Source of the DNA: Phaeoceros laevis
Taxonomy: Eukaryota > Anthocerotophyta > Anthocerotopsida > Notothyladales
Length of the DNA stretch: 55,807 nucleotides
Direction of reading: 5' to 3'
Assembly (NCBI GenBank): GCA_049999765.1
Contig: JBNGIQ010009483.1
Location: 324,190 to 379,996 of the forward strand
In this document: positions 35,366-47,109 of the stretch, in pieces
How positions within the stretch are numbered: the stretch's first letter is position 1
Layout: each line of letters opens with the position of its first letter
The notes under the pieces: model-generated
What the model saw: the letters and a program-made list of their open reading frames with translations, nothing else
Told to the model about the DNA's origin: nothing
The model's database searches: none
Program-made: the position numbers and the translations under genes

Positions 35366-36127
35366 ATGACGAAACCCCCAACATCGAGAATTTATAAGAG
35401 ATCCCATTCCCCGATTGGAATAAGGGAGAGGGGAAAGATCATATCCTGGGAGGAATTGCAGGAACTTGGTGGTTTTCCAGCCAGAAATGTCAAGCAGGTG
35501 TGCAGGAGAAAGCAATTATCCAGACCCGAGCCTGCGCAATTAGAGAGACCAATTCCACTGCCAGTGACACGATTTGAAGCTCAGAGTCCCAGGGATGATC
35601 AATCTGGTGCACTGGCACAGCCTGATACGGAGAGCCCCGGCAAGGTGCAGGTGCAAGTTCTGCAGCAGGAGCAGGTGAAGGGGCTGGGGGGAGGCGGAAG
35701 CCTTGAACAGGAGCTCGAGGGGGAGCTCATTGAGCCTCCCGCCGTGGCTGGGGGTGACTATGTCGAAGGGCAGCCCAGGTCCGGGACTCGGTCAAGTGCT
35801 TTGGATCTGGTGATGGAAATTCACGGCAGCGTTGATATAGGGGAAGCTCCCGGGCGTGCGGCTGATCTTCCAGGGCTCGCCGAGGCCGCTTTGTGCCAGA
35901 AATGCAATGCTCCGGAGGAGAAAAGCGACTTTCTCATCTGTGACAAATGCCAGCAGAGTTTTCATGTCAGCTGCTTGAAAGTCCTCCGTGAGGTTGCCGA
36001 GAAGTGCGACGAGTGGGTGTGCGGTACCGATGTTTGCAACCAGACAGAGTCCGATCAGTTCATGCCACTAGGAAAAGTGGAGAATAGAGCTAGAGACAGG
36101 AGTACTTGGGTAGAAGCAGATGGGTAG
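35366..36127 (+). CDS. PHD-finger protein
   Basis: PHD fingers read histone H3 tails, often methylated Lys4. One exon gives 253 residues from ATG 35366. The frame is open upstream to 35327, so an earlier exon is possible. Residues 1-60 are basic (KRSHSPIGIRERGKIISWEE), followed by a Gln/Gly/Glu-rich linker with no recognised domain. The PHD finger starts at Cys177: CQKC, then FLICDKCQQSFHVSCL, then WVCGTDVC. This gives a C4-H-C3 pattern with the usual Trp two residues before the last Cys pair. About 25 residues remain after it. The protein is short for a chromatin regulator and may be a truncated or simplified paralogue. Target and partners are unknown. Confidence 0.65.
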   Translation: MTKPPTSRIYKRSHSPIGIRERGKIISWEELQELGGFPARNVKQVCRRKQLSRPEPAQLERPIPLPVTRFEAQSPRDDQSGALAQPDTESPGKVQVQVLQQEQVKGLGGGGSLEQELEGELIEPPAVAGGDYVEGQPRSGTRSSALDLVMEIHGSVDIGEAPGRAADLPGLAEAALCQKCNAPEEKSDFLICDKCQQSFHVSCLKVLREVAEKCDEWVCGTDVCNQTESDQFMPLGKVENRARDRSTWVEADG

Positions 36128-36486
36128 CCATATCGCTCTAGAATACTTGCCACACAATGATTGATTGATGAGGAACTAAGGCAGACGGCAGTAGCTTCTT
36201 CAACAAGTCCTGCCATGGGACATTTTAATTCTGGACGGCAGTTTCCGAAATTATCTGTGCACATTGGAATCATGGAAGCTGCGTCCCGATTAAAGGCAGC
36301 ATGATGAACTAGAGCTCCCACCTAAGCTTGGCCCCCCCCCCATCATTCACACGTACCAACTTCAATGCTAATGTTCACGTCCGATTTCGATGCATTCTCA
36401 CCACGTTGAGATGTGTCGTCGCAAGTCTTTTATGCGTTCAAGGTCTCGTTCGTTTGGAATGAAGGTTGGCGCCAAATGAACTTAGA
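36128..36486. other. Convergent 3' flanks of the PHD gene and BRCA2
   Basis: A 360 bp spacer between two genes that end towards each other, with a poly-C run of 9-10 near 36333. It presumably holds both 3' untranslated regions. No coding sequence is visible. Confidence 0.5.
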
Positions 36487-39400
36487 CTACTTGATCATCT
36501 CGTTGATGACCTTGTCACGAAGCGACTCGACCTCCTGATAAATTGCAGAACAGGAATTGGTCAGCATCGTTATGAATGAACGAAACAACACTTGTTTTGC
36601 AGATAGGGTACATACTGATGGATTTTCGGCAGCCCATTTCCGCACAACCTCCGCCGCACCCTTAAGATGTTTGAATCTAGCGGTGGTGAGCTTAGACGAG
36701 TACTCCGATGTCTGAGGTGCATCGGACGTCCAGGCGTCGTTCTGTGCGTCCCATCGGCTCTTCCGAAGGTTGCAGTATCCGACCTGCGTTGACGGCAGTG
36801 ATGGTACGGTTATCTTCTAGACCATCTGCTGTCACCAAAAGAAACCTGCAAAGCGTTTTGAACTCACCACGCAGCCCTTCATTGTCGACTCAAACGGTAC
36901 GAAGGCGTCGATGGAGGCATAGTGCTGGATGGCAAGTAGCTGCGTCGGGACTGTGGTCTCGTCAATTTCATATGAACCATCAGCGACGAATATCCACTGC
37001 AACATACGGAAACCAGTTTGCTTGACCTCCCCGACGTGCAAAACCGTGCACGCTATATCAAACTCCCTGCGCTTGCGAAATGCAAGTTCTTGTGACATCG
37101 CCACCAGCATGAGAACAACAGATGATACGTACGAATCGTCTGCTCTTACCCTCCATCTGGAATCTCCTCAAGTGTAGAAATTCGAGAAGCAAATCGGGGA
37201 GTAAAAGCAAATCTGCACCAGGGATAAATGCAACGTTTCAAGTTTAAAAGGTAGGGTGCTCAAACTGGGTGGCACATGGTGAAGAGTCGGACAGGTTAAC
37301 AACCACTCACTGAAGCTTTTCTGCAGCATCATTGGATAGTTCTTGCCACTTCGAAGATTTTGTGGTACGCAATTGGACTAGGCCCTTATCTGAAGGAGTG
37401 AATGATCTGTCAGACGCGATGAGGTCTGAGATCCTGTACAGTGCACCTTCTGTTATGCTCATTATCTGCTTCCATGTCAACCAGACCCGAAATTAAGTGC
37501 CCTTCATTTTCCTTTGTATGGCAATGTAATGGAATCAGAACCATATAGGTCAATGCGTTTAATTACCTGGTCCTCGGTTGGGTCCCAAGTTGTTAGTAAT
37601 CCTTCTTTGTACTCGTTCCCTTGGTCGCCAGAGTCACTGTTTTGAGAGCGAACCTCGGAGACACGGATTTGCAAGAATGAGTGTACATCTCGTCGCAGTA
37701 GGTCGGCATGCTCCAAAACTTCCCGAGCCCTGTTCAGAGCTGCAATCTGTGTTGCCACCTGACGTACCAACGGGTTGAGTCACAAGTTCATTTCCAAGGC
37801 ATGACGGCACTTCCTTGACAGGTGGATACCTCATACCTGTCTCTTAGACTGAAACTCGGCAATAGATTCCTGCTGTGCTTTGCTCATCTTTGCAAAGCTG
37901 AACTCAGGATCCGCTGAAGCCACAATTTGGGCAACGAGCTGCCCACCATCATCAAGTGCTTCATTGGTCCCGGGCAGCACATAGCCTTCCTGAGTCACTT
38001 CAAGTTCATCCATAACAAAAGCACGCCTGAAACATGGACGTGCCATTAGAATCACTATGGAGGACATCGTCACTGCTATACAAGCTTGAGAAACAAAGGC
38101 CCCATTGCGTGACCATGACTTGAGATAGGTTAAACATGGACAATCGCCAAAGGACAAAGTTTTCACCTTGAAGTGTAGAAAGCTTCGGCTCTATCCTCTG
38201 CTCTGACGCACCTTACAACAGATCTGCCATCTCTCAGTCTAGCAAGCCCACCAACAGTTTAGAAAGTACTGCTATGACATCAAAAGGCACAGGTGGACCT
38301 GGATAATGTATCATGGGTAAAAGGCTAACCCAAGAGGCAACGGTTTCTGGCTAGTATCAACCTTTCTCTGAACAAGACAGGGTAAAGACGGTTCACGGCC
38401 ACTATAGTTGCAGCAACAAGACCGCCATTGATTTTCACGCATTTGAGGGATAGTGGAATTGGCAGAGCACGACCTGGCAAGAAGAGCAAAACTTTTCAGC
38501 TAGAGATATTTGGTTGAATGCAAAAAGAATTGCATACCTCTGTTTAAGGTGAGAACAGACTGAAATGCTTACAAAAGCCAAGAGTGTCCGCCCGGTGTGC
38601 TCGAAATGTGCCATTTATATGGAGGGCCAGCATTGACATGGAGAACGCCTGCAATGAGAGTCAAGAGTTCAAAAAGTAAACACATAGACTTTACAACACT
38701 TTGAGTCAGAGCACAATATTACGATCAGGGCTTGCATCCCACCAGAATAGTAAGTTCAAGTCCTATCTTACTTCCAAGGGAGGCATACCATCTGTGCATC
38801 CATGGAATGCAGCGCCACATATCTGAAATGCACAACCAACTGTTACAATCCTTTGGCAAACACAAGTGCCTCTAATCACATGAGACGGCATATCATCTCA
38901 CCCTCAGTTTCTGTCCTACAAACATCTTGCCATTCTGAAGAAGCTCAGTCAATGATTGATCTAGAACAGCATTAATCCGATACCTGTGCACAGATCATAG
39001 AGCCATTATGGAGTTCTTAGGGTGCAGACAGCCAGATGATAAAGGACCCTGAAAACCATGCATAACAATCTCCATACCAGCCATCAGTCAATTCTATTGT
39101 TGATGAACCGGAACTCTTTGCATTTAAATTCTCCGCTTCATACGACCCTTCATCTGGCACCTCACTATCAAAGAAGGCTGCTTTTGTGGAAGAGACACAA
39201 AGGACCATCATCTGAGAAGAAGCTGAGTCTCGCTCAGTAATTCTTTTTATAGCAGAACGATGTCCATTTTGATATTCCCGGCGGTATCTGGATGTCCAAA
39301 CGATATCAACCGACTAAAGAGTAAGCTAAAAGAGCGGAAGACATTGTTACAGACAAACGATGAAACTTCTCCTTTCAAGTACCTATGCAGCAGCTCAGTG

Positions 39401-42400
39401 AAAACTCTTTGAACGTTCAGATACTTGCCAGCAGCTTGTTGATGAAAGCTGCGCTCAAATGATGCCAGCTTCCAGATAACCCACTTGTAGTGATTTGACA
39501 CCCACCTATATTGAGGAAGCTAAACTTCAGCACAGCCTCTCGAAATGAGTAACTGCGAAACAAAATTGGGGTGCAAGAACTTGAGCAGTAGATAGTTACT
39601 GAGAGGTCACATAACCAAAGTTGACTCCAGCTCTGAGAAGCATGTTCCTGAAATCCTCTGCACCCAAGTCTCCTGGAGACGACTTCACCTTGAAAGATGT
39701 AGCATTTTCAGCAGATATGGCAATAATCCCTTTATCCACATGCTTCACCTGTCATGCCGAAGTCAGCCTACCGGACAAAACTTGTTACTTCCGACTAATA
39801 AAAACAAGTACAATTTACAGATACCAAGTTCACGTACAGTTGAATATACCCCAGGTTGGTGACCACAGTAACGCATCTTGATTCCCAGTTTCTTCACAGG
39901 CCTTCCAGAAAGTGCATCATACTTTGTAATCACTTGCTGCGGTTCATTGGCAGGGCAAGAGACTTTTGGTACTGGTGACATGTTTACTGTGTTATTGCCT
40001 TCACCTTTTACTAACTTCGCAAGGTTTTCTGCTATGCAACCTCCTTCGCCCTGCTGGTATCCAAGTTGTCTGAAACACTTGTGAGAACCAGAAATTAGTA
40101 TTGGTGCAAAACATGCGAGCTGCCTTCTGCAGCTCTATGTTATTCTGACAAGTACCAAAGCACACAAAAGCTCAGACCTTCGGAGCCGAGGGGGCTTAAA
40201 AGGAGTTGCTAGTGGGCATCCTTGATTTACGATTGGGAACTTGCTCTGCTCTTGGACTGCACATAGGGTGCGATTGCCTGTAGACCTCACCGTTTTCTGC
40301 ATTGGTCCTTGACAAGGACCTGTTGACAAAGTAGGAACCGAATTGGCCATGAATGTCTCCTGTCTAGTAGGAGGTCCATCTCCTGTGTTTCCACTACCAC
40401 CACTTGTGGTATTGATCGGCGGACATGTTGTAGGTGGGGTTGTTGCATTTCTTGTACTCTCGAGAAGTTCTAGAGCTTTCCTCACACCCACCTCTGATAC
40501 CTCCGATTTCCAACTATATTGACATAATATCGAAGCATCTTTACTCTCTGCACAAGTTTCCTCGTCCAAAAATTCTCCAGGTCTTCTAATGTCTGCCTGA
40601 GATATGGGTTCTTCATGTCCTGTCCGAAGGGTCAATGATGCTGGCTCCACATCCTCAGCTGGAAGGTCGTTACATGCATTCCAGCTGATTGCAGCAGCTG
40701 CTCCACTAATGGCACCAACATGGTCGCCTGGAGGAGTCTTGGGTGAACACTCAAGGTGATCAACGGCTTTCCTTGGAGCAGAGAATGATACCTTCTGCTT
40801 CGAACTACTGTCTGCACATGGAATTGCATTCTCGTTACTTTGCACGAACTCTGCACATGTTCCCCTCTCTAAAATGGCTTCAGCTTTTCTAAAGGCTGCA
40901 TTAGATACAGTCAGTTTCCGTCCTGCCCCAGAAGTCAACAATGAGGCCCTCATGTCTGCACCAGAACTGTTCACACGCACATCCCAGCTTGTCGCACCAT
41001 GTAATCCAAAGACAGCAGGATCACTAACATGGTCATCGGGGCAAGCACTGGCTGAATCCTCCAGAACATCGACTTCATTTTCTAGAGCCAAGTCTGGTAG
41101 CTCTGGTTTAAAACTTTCTTTACATGGAAACAGATTCTCCTCAATTTGCAGACCCTTTGCACAAGTTCCCCTTTCTAGGATGTCGGCATCCTTTTTGAAG
41201 GCTGCATTAGATATGGTCAGTTTCCGTCCTGGCCCAGAGGTAAAGAATGACGCCCCCACGTCTGCAGTCGGACAGTTGGCACCTGATTGCCCGGTGTTCA
41301 CACCTTCTGAGCTACTAATGGCAGCATCCTCGACAAAGTTACTGGGAGCAGCACGGGCTGAACCCTCCAGAAAATTGACAGCTTTCCTTAGAGCTAAATC
41401 TGATACTTTCGGCTCCAACCTGTGCTCACATGGAACTGCAGTCTCCTTACATTGCACAACCTCCGTACCAGTTTGTCTCTCTAAAACAGCTAAAGCTTTT
41501 CTAAACGCTTCATCAGATATGGTCAGTTTCCGGCCTGCCCCAGAGGTAAACAACGAGGGCCTTAAGTCTGCAGTAGGAAAGTTAGCACCTACATCCCAGA
41601 TGCCTTTAGAGGCTACACCATTGATGGCATTATCACCAACACGGTAACTGGACAAGGGAATGGCATCGACTTGGCGTCTATTGTGACAGACTTGGAAAGC
41701 CTGCGATTCATCTCCATCTCCTACAGAAGTCCTTGCTCCAGCCACGGTTTTTGAGGCAGCTGCAACATGCTCCATTGGTGCAGGAAACAACATGGATACG
41801 GCTTCCTTGCACAGCAAGAGCCCTGATAGTTTATCTGCACCATGAAGCGGCCCATTGCCTTCTGACAGCAGCAACCTGGCTCCACTCCGCCACCCGGGTG
41901 TAGCTGCTAAACCCTTGACCCCTGATGCTAATTCAGACATCGATGTTTCCCCATTCTCAAAACTAGACGGATCAAGGCATTGTCTCTTTGAACACCGCTC
42001 CACTTCCTGACGCTCCGCTCGCCGAGGGCCCTGTACCAAAATCAGCCGAGATTTTCAGTTGTCTGCAGTAATGGAGGAAAGCTCAGGAAGCTATCTCTAC
42101 ATTCCTCCTCCTTCAGCAGCCTATATCTGTGGCAACACCGCCTATCGTGAGCACTGGAGTAAAAACTGAGGACCTCAGCTGCAATTTCAGAGGTCCTTGG
42201 AGAATACCAGGAGTGGCCCCGCTTTGAGCGACCTGAAAGGCTTTGTCAAAGAGCAAGCCAAAACAAACAAATTTGGTGTCACAAAATTGCAGCTCCTAAT
42301 TTCCTCTTACATTTAAGGGGGAGAGCTCAGCATTTGGAGAAACCATAGGATCCCGCCCCTCCTCTGCGGGGTTGATACACGTTCCATACTCCGCATGCAC

Positions 42401-42775
42401 CAGAGTCTGTGCCACCGGATCGCTGGAAAAAATAAGCTCATCTCCACCTGGCACAATGGAAAAACAAGTATGTCAGAGGTAAATTCCAAGCCGCAATGCT
42501 CGCAGCCAACAGACAGACAGAGGCTAAAGCACATGCTGACCTTCTGGCTGTGAAACGAAGCCATTATCACGCGGTGCGTTGTCAGGTTCAACGCTTTCTA
42601 GGACATCCGAAAGGGCCGGGAAGTGAGGCTCAAACAATTGCCTTCCAAGACGCACTGCCTTGGATTTGACAGGATCGCCCTTGATAAGCGCCCACTTGCC
42701 ACCAGCTGCATCACTACTAGAACGGACGACTTGCCAGGAGCGTGCAATCCTCGGTCTCTGTGTGGCTGCTTTCAT
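36487..42775 (-). CDS. BRCA2: BRCA2 homologue (RAD51/DMC1 loader in homologous recombination)
   Basis: BRCA2 loads RAD51 and DMC1 on single-stranded DNA in repair and meiosis. Twenty exons give about 1461 residues: 42541-42775, 42311-42447, 42155-42232, 40178-42030, 39850-40069, 39600-39748, 39383-39505, 39078-39287, 38902-38983, 38772-38822, 38573-38648, 38362-38473, 38167-38211, 37837-38026, 37567-37758, 37311-37465, 37150-37212, 36868-37066, 36616-36783, 36487-36534. Exon 4 carries BRC-type repeats (LFTSGAGRKLTIS at 310-322, and again at +102 and +204). The helical domain is clear (QWVSNHYKWVIWKLASFE; RREYQNGHRSAIKRI), as are the OB folds (ELTDGWYRINAVL; GTFRAHRADTLGFC; EFDIACTVLHVGEV; TMKGCVVGYCNL), which match plant BRCA2. 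All junctions are in phase. The 3' edge of exon 3 (42155, weak donor GTGCTC) is the least certain. Confidence 0.93.
40440..41610 (-). repeat. BRCA2: Tandem 102-codon BRC-containing units in BRCA2
   Basis: The large BRCA2 exon holds three clear units and one degenerate one, spaced 102 codons. Their BRC cores lie at about 41550, 41244 and 40938 (SLFTSGAGRKLTIS, SFFTSGPGRKLTIS, SLLTSGAGRKLTV). Each unit also has a second half-motif about 50 residues on (KVSDLALRKAVNFLE, ELPDLALENEVDVLE, KVSFSAPRKAVDHLE). The fourth unit keeps only traces (LTLRTGHEEPIS; EVSEVGVRKALELLE). Confidence 0.8.
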
Positions 42776-43047
42776 GCCGGTCCGTCGTTGCCTGGCCAAG
42801 GGGAACTCTCGTTCCCAACAAACCAAATGGCGGGAAGGCGTTTTCAAAATCGCCAATGGCACTTCGTTTCAGAAAACGTTAGTTCAACCTTCAGCACTTT
42901 AGCCTCAACTTGAGCACAACGGATAAACCCATTCCTTCACGTTTTGAATTTATGAAACAAGCTCTCAACTCTTCAACCGGTTCGTTGTTAGCCTCTTCGG
43001 TTCCGAGGTTTCTAGTACTACAGTACACATTTTCCTGAGGTTTATGG

Positions 43048-46000
43048 TTAGCGGAAAAATTCCTGTGATGGGTTCAATGTCACCTTCCTCAACAATTGAC
43101 ATATTGGTTCCCATCCCGAGAGCCTACAGTCTCCTACTACAAACGTGTGAACTTCCTGCTCATGCTCAATCCAGCTCTGGCCAGGCTTCTTCCATGCACC
43201 TGCTTTCTGTCTCAACTCTTTGACTTGCTCTGCACGTTGCCAAAGGCCAGCTTCAGTGTAGATGTTCCACATCAGTACGTATGCGGCGGCATCATCTCGC
43301 TGGAGACATACTGCATGATCGAAAGCCAGTTCTCCTAGACCTACATTGCCATGCTTCTGGCAGGCACCAAGCAAAGACGACCACATTGCCAAATCAGGCT
43401 CCATTGGCATGATGCGAAACAAATCTACTATCTCTGCGAAGTGGCCAGCACGGCCAAGGAGGTCCACAATAATGGCGTAATGCTCAACCGTGGGGGTAAT
43501 GCCGTGGTCTCTGCTCATGGATTCGAAGTACTCCACACCTTCTTCCACCAGACCAGCATGACAGCATGCAGAGAGAACTGAAAGAAATGTGACTCCATTT
43601 GGCTTCGTACCTGCCAGCTGCATCTCCTCATAGCACAGCAGGCTTGCAGCATGATCACCTTCTCGGGCATAGCCCACAATCATAGCAGTCCAGGATATGA
43701 CCTCAGGCTTGGTCAGTGCATCGAACACAGTCCGAGCATCTACCATACTTCCACACCTTCCATAGGCATGAATGAGTGTGTTTGCCAGATGAGGGCCTAT
43801 ATTGTTGTTGGAAGAGACGAACGTGTTATGGATCTGCCTGCATACATCTAAGCTTCCTTTGCCACCGCACGCTTGCACGAGGCTCACAAGTGTGACCTCA
43901 TCCATACTCGTGCCTTGCTCTTCCATTTGCCTGTATAGCTGCAAAGCGCTCTCACACTGACCCTGCTGTGCATATGCTGCTAGCATTGCATTCCATGACA
44001 CAACATCACGCTCAGTTAGCCCCTCAAACATGGTCCTTGCATCCGCACAGCTGCCACACTTCCCATACATACTGATCAAAGTGTTAGCAACCATTACATG
44101 CGAATGGTAGCCCTTCCTTCGAACATCAGCATGTATCGTTTTCACCTTTTCCAAGGATCTCAACATAATGGATTTCGCGCCTACAAAAACGTTGTCCTCC
44201 ACTTCGGCAAGCAGTCCACAAGCTTGGAGCACGCTCACGAATGTCACAGGATCTGGGCTCACATCTTCCTCCCGCATCTCTTCATACAGCTGCAAAGCCT
44301 CCTCTGCCTGCCCCTGCTGGGTGTATGCTGCAACCATCGAAGTCCAGGACACCACATTTCGATTCGACAAGCCACAGAACACATTTTGCGCATCCTCAAT
44401 GCTCCCACACCTTATGTACATACTAACAAGGGCAGTACCAACCAAGACATCCGAACTGTAGCCCTTCTTTAGAGTGTTGCTGTGTATTGCCTTCCCTATT
44501 TCTAATTTTTTTGCTTTGAACTGACAGTCAAAATCTTTTCCTTTGTCTCCAAGCATCTGACACGCTTGTATCACACTCATAAATGTCCAGTCGTCCGGAC
44601 TGACACTTTCCTCCAACATTCTCTCATAAGCCTGCATCGTCTTCTCTGCTTCACTACTCTGTGCATATACTGCAAGCATAGCATTCCACGACACCACATT
44701 CCTTTGTATGAACCCCTCAAATGCAGCTTGCGCATCAACTATGCTCCCACACTTCCCATACATACAAAGGAGGGTGTTGCCAACATAGACATCAGATTCA
44801 TAAGCATGTCTGCGCACATCGGCATGAAACTCCCTCCCCTTTGCTAGAGACTTCACTTTGATTGGTAAGCCATCTACAGAAAGATGTTGCTCCTCCCCTG
44901 CCAGCATGCCACATGCTTGGATGACGCTCACAAAGGTCCGGTGGTTTGGACTGACACCTTCTTCTCGCATCTGTTCATACATCTGCAAAGCTTTCTCAGG
45001 TTGACCCTGCTGGGCATATCCTGAAATCATGACTGTCCAAGCTACCACATCATGGTGGGGGAAACTATCAAACACATTCTGCGCATTCACAGTGCTCCCA
45101 CACTTGGCATACATGTCCAGGATGCACGTGTGCACAAACAAATCAGAATCGCACCTGTTCTTACAAACTTCAGCATGGATGCGCTTGCCTTCTTCTAGAT
45201 CACCTTTGCTGCCGCAAGCTTGGACTAGGCTCAAGAAAGTATACTTGCTTGGCTGCACACCTTCCGTTTGCATCCGGCGGTACATGCTGAGCGCTTTGTT
45301 ACCTTGTCCAGCTTTGGCGTATCCGGATATGATGGCTGTCCAGGAGATAACAGTTCGGTGGGGCAATATGTCAAAGACCTCCAGGGCCTCTTCAAGACCC
45401 TCGCATTTCACAAACGTTTTCACCAAAGTCTCAGCAAGGTACCTGATGAGCTCCAGCCCACGTTGGGCCAAATGAGCATGCACTTGCCTGGCCCGAGAAA
45501 GGTCTTTCCTGTTGGTGCATGCCTTCAGGAGAGACCTGTACATCTCCACTGAAGGAATTGTGCCATCCCGCTCAATGTTCGATAGACCAGACAGGCCCCT
45601 GGTCAAATCTCCCACTTGCCAAGACATCTGCACCTTATGACATGGTCGACAGATCGTCACATAAGAAGATCCTTGCGCTCCCTTTAGCGGCAAGGTGCTT
45701 AGCCGAGGAGGCACCAACATAAACTTGTCTTCATAGTTTGGCCAAAGGCTCTCATCACGGGATTCAGGGTGCCGGGGGCTTCTCTGCACACAAGTACAAC
45801 TGGTGTCAAGGATAATTCATGGCAAGCAACACAATTCGAAGATATCCGAGGGCGTAACGAAGAAGCTGTCTTGCCTTGTCGAGGGTGTTCTCCCACCACT
45901 TCGAGGGGGTCACAAAATAAAGGCTGCAACTGGACCTGATGCCCCCGCTTCTCGAGCCAGAGGCACCACGGCAACTCCAATTGGGTGCCTTGGTAGAATA

Positions 46001-46112
46001 ATTTAGCAATCCTGCGGGGCATCGGTAGGAAAGGGCGCGATACAATTGAGCAATCAGCACCACAATGGCCATATGCCAGCTGCCGTAGGCTGACAATCTG
46101 ACTCAACCGCAT
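43048..46112 (-). CDS. PLS-class PPR protein 2, E-type
   Basis: Two exons, 45936-46112 and 43048-45783, join in phase 0 to 970 residues. Exon 1 begins MRLSQIVSLRQLAYGHCGAD and is Arg/Ser/Leu-rich, fitting an organelle transit peptide. The main exon is an array of P, L and S motifs (SDLFVHTCILDMYAKCGS; VVSWNAMLAVYAQSSEAEKT), then E-type motifs and the PG box (KKPGQSWIEHEQEVHTFVVG), stopping before any DYW domain. The acceptor is GTGCAG|AGAAGCC in phase 0, like that of PPR gene 1 (TTGCAG|AGAAGCC), and the first repeats align (IPSVEMYRSLLKACTNRK vs IPSAQVYRSLLKLSTRRK), so the two are paralogues. Role: sequence-specific binding of organelle transcripts, probably at an editing site, with a DYW partner supplied in trans. 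The downstream BRCA2 start is only 272 bp away. Confidence 0.9.
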
Positions 46113-46606
46113 TGTGCTGCAGGAGAGGTGAACTGCAGAGAACAGCAACGGCAGTTGAGGCAGAAGGCTCCCAGCTACCGCCAGGATTCGTCACCCGCGG
46201 ACCTCCAGTTAAATATGAACGCAAGTAATGAACAGAGGCAAGCCAGTCATGAAGGATTGAAACTCAACGACCTGCTGTTTCCCAGTCGACATGTCGAATC
46301 CGGTCCTGGAGCATGCATCGCATACACTCTCGCCGGTGTGGTTTGGCTTGAAGCTGGCCACGTCGGTTGCGCCGCCAGTTTGCACCCCAATGAAGCAGTC
46401 GTGGCATCAACAGCCAATATGGCATAACTACCGAGAAATGAACCGGAGGCGTCAGCCACCTGGGAGTCTGCCATATACGGCCCGGGGGGTCGAACAAGTC
46501 AAGGTTCAGAGTAGCATTACTGTGGCATTGCTGCAAAGGCAACGCGTTGCAATCCCGCCTAGCAGGACTAAAGCTTTTGCAACTGTGACTTGCGAAATCT
46601 GCAAAG
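46113..46606. other. Divergent promoter region between PPR genes 2 and 3
   Basis: PPR gene 2 (minus) and the frame at 46607 (plus) point away from each other across about 500 bp. Open frames here are short and overlapping on both strands. No further gene is visible. Confidence 0.45.
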
Positions 46607-46969
46607 ATGGCTGAACATCTTCGTCGGAATGTTCTTCATGACCCGACCCAGTGTGTTGACAGAAGATGCTCGAAGGTCCACTTATGTGGCCACATGTCCC
46701 AGTTTGTTGTGAAAGGCATGATGCACCTGAGGTTCCAGCTGCTGAGTAGCAAGGAGTCCTTCCGAGAAATTCGAAGGGCCGGATTTCAAGTATGCAGCAA
46801 TCGGAGAAGGCTTCTGGAGCTGACCGCGAAAACTCCGGGTGGCAAGCTGAACACTTTGCAGGACCCGAAGGCTGGCACGTTTGGCACCTGGAAATGGTGC
46901 TGTCTTATCCCAGAGCTTTCCGAAAGACAGGATTGTTTTGATCCCTGGCTGCCATGGACCCCATCTTAA
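46607..46969 (+). CDS. 120-codon ORF, possible first exon of PPR gene 3
   Basis: ATG 46607 opens 120 codons with no recognised domain (MAEHLRRNVLHDPTQCVDRR). A phase-0 donor, CAA|GTATGC at 46789, would leave a 61-residue exon ending REIRRAGFQ, about the size of the 59-residue first exon of PPR gene 2. A phase-0 acceptor (CCAATACAG before 47241) could join it to the PPR array. The N-terminus is basic but not a textbook transit peptide. It may instead be an independent small gene or upstream ORF. Confidence 0.3.
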   Translation: MAEHLRRNVLHDPTQCVDRRCSKVHLCGHMSQFVVKGMMHLRFQLLSSKESFREIRRAGFQVCSNRRRLLELTAKTPGGKLNTLQDPKAGTFGTWKWCCLIPELSERQDCFDPWLPWTPS

Positions 46970-47109
46970 AATTTTTGAATCATTCTTGTGGGTGACTGGG
47001 TGAATGTGGAGAGTGGTGGGATCACATTGTCAAAAATGGAAGCTGTAATCCTCGAAGGCCTTGCTTGTTCGCAGTAGGTGCGAAGGGGTGGTCGGCTCAT
47101 CAATGAGCG

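Noticed and set aside
40874-41647. 257-codon plus-strand frame inside BRCA2
   Set aside because: It is antisense to the BRC repeat array and is open because the repeats share codon phase. The BRC motifs lie on the minus strand.
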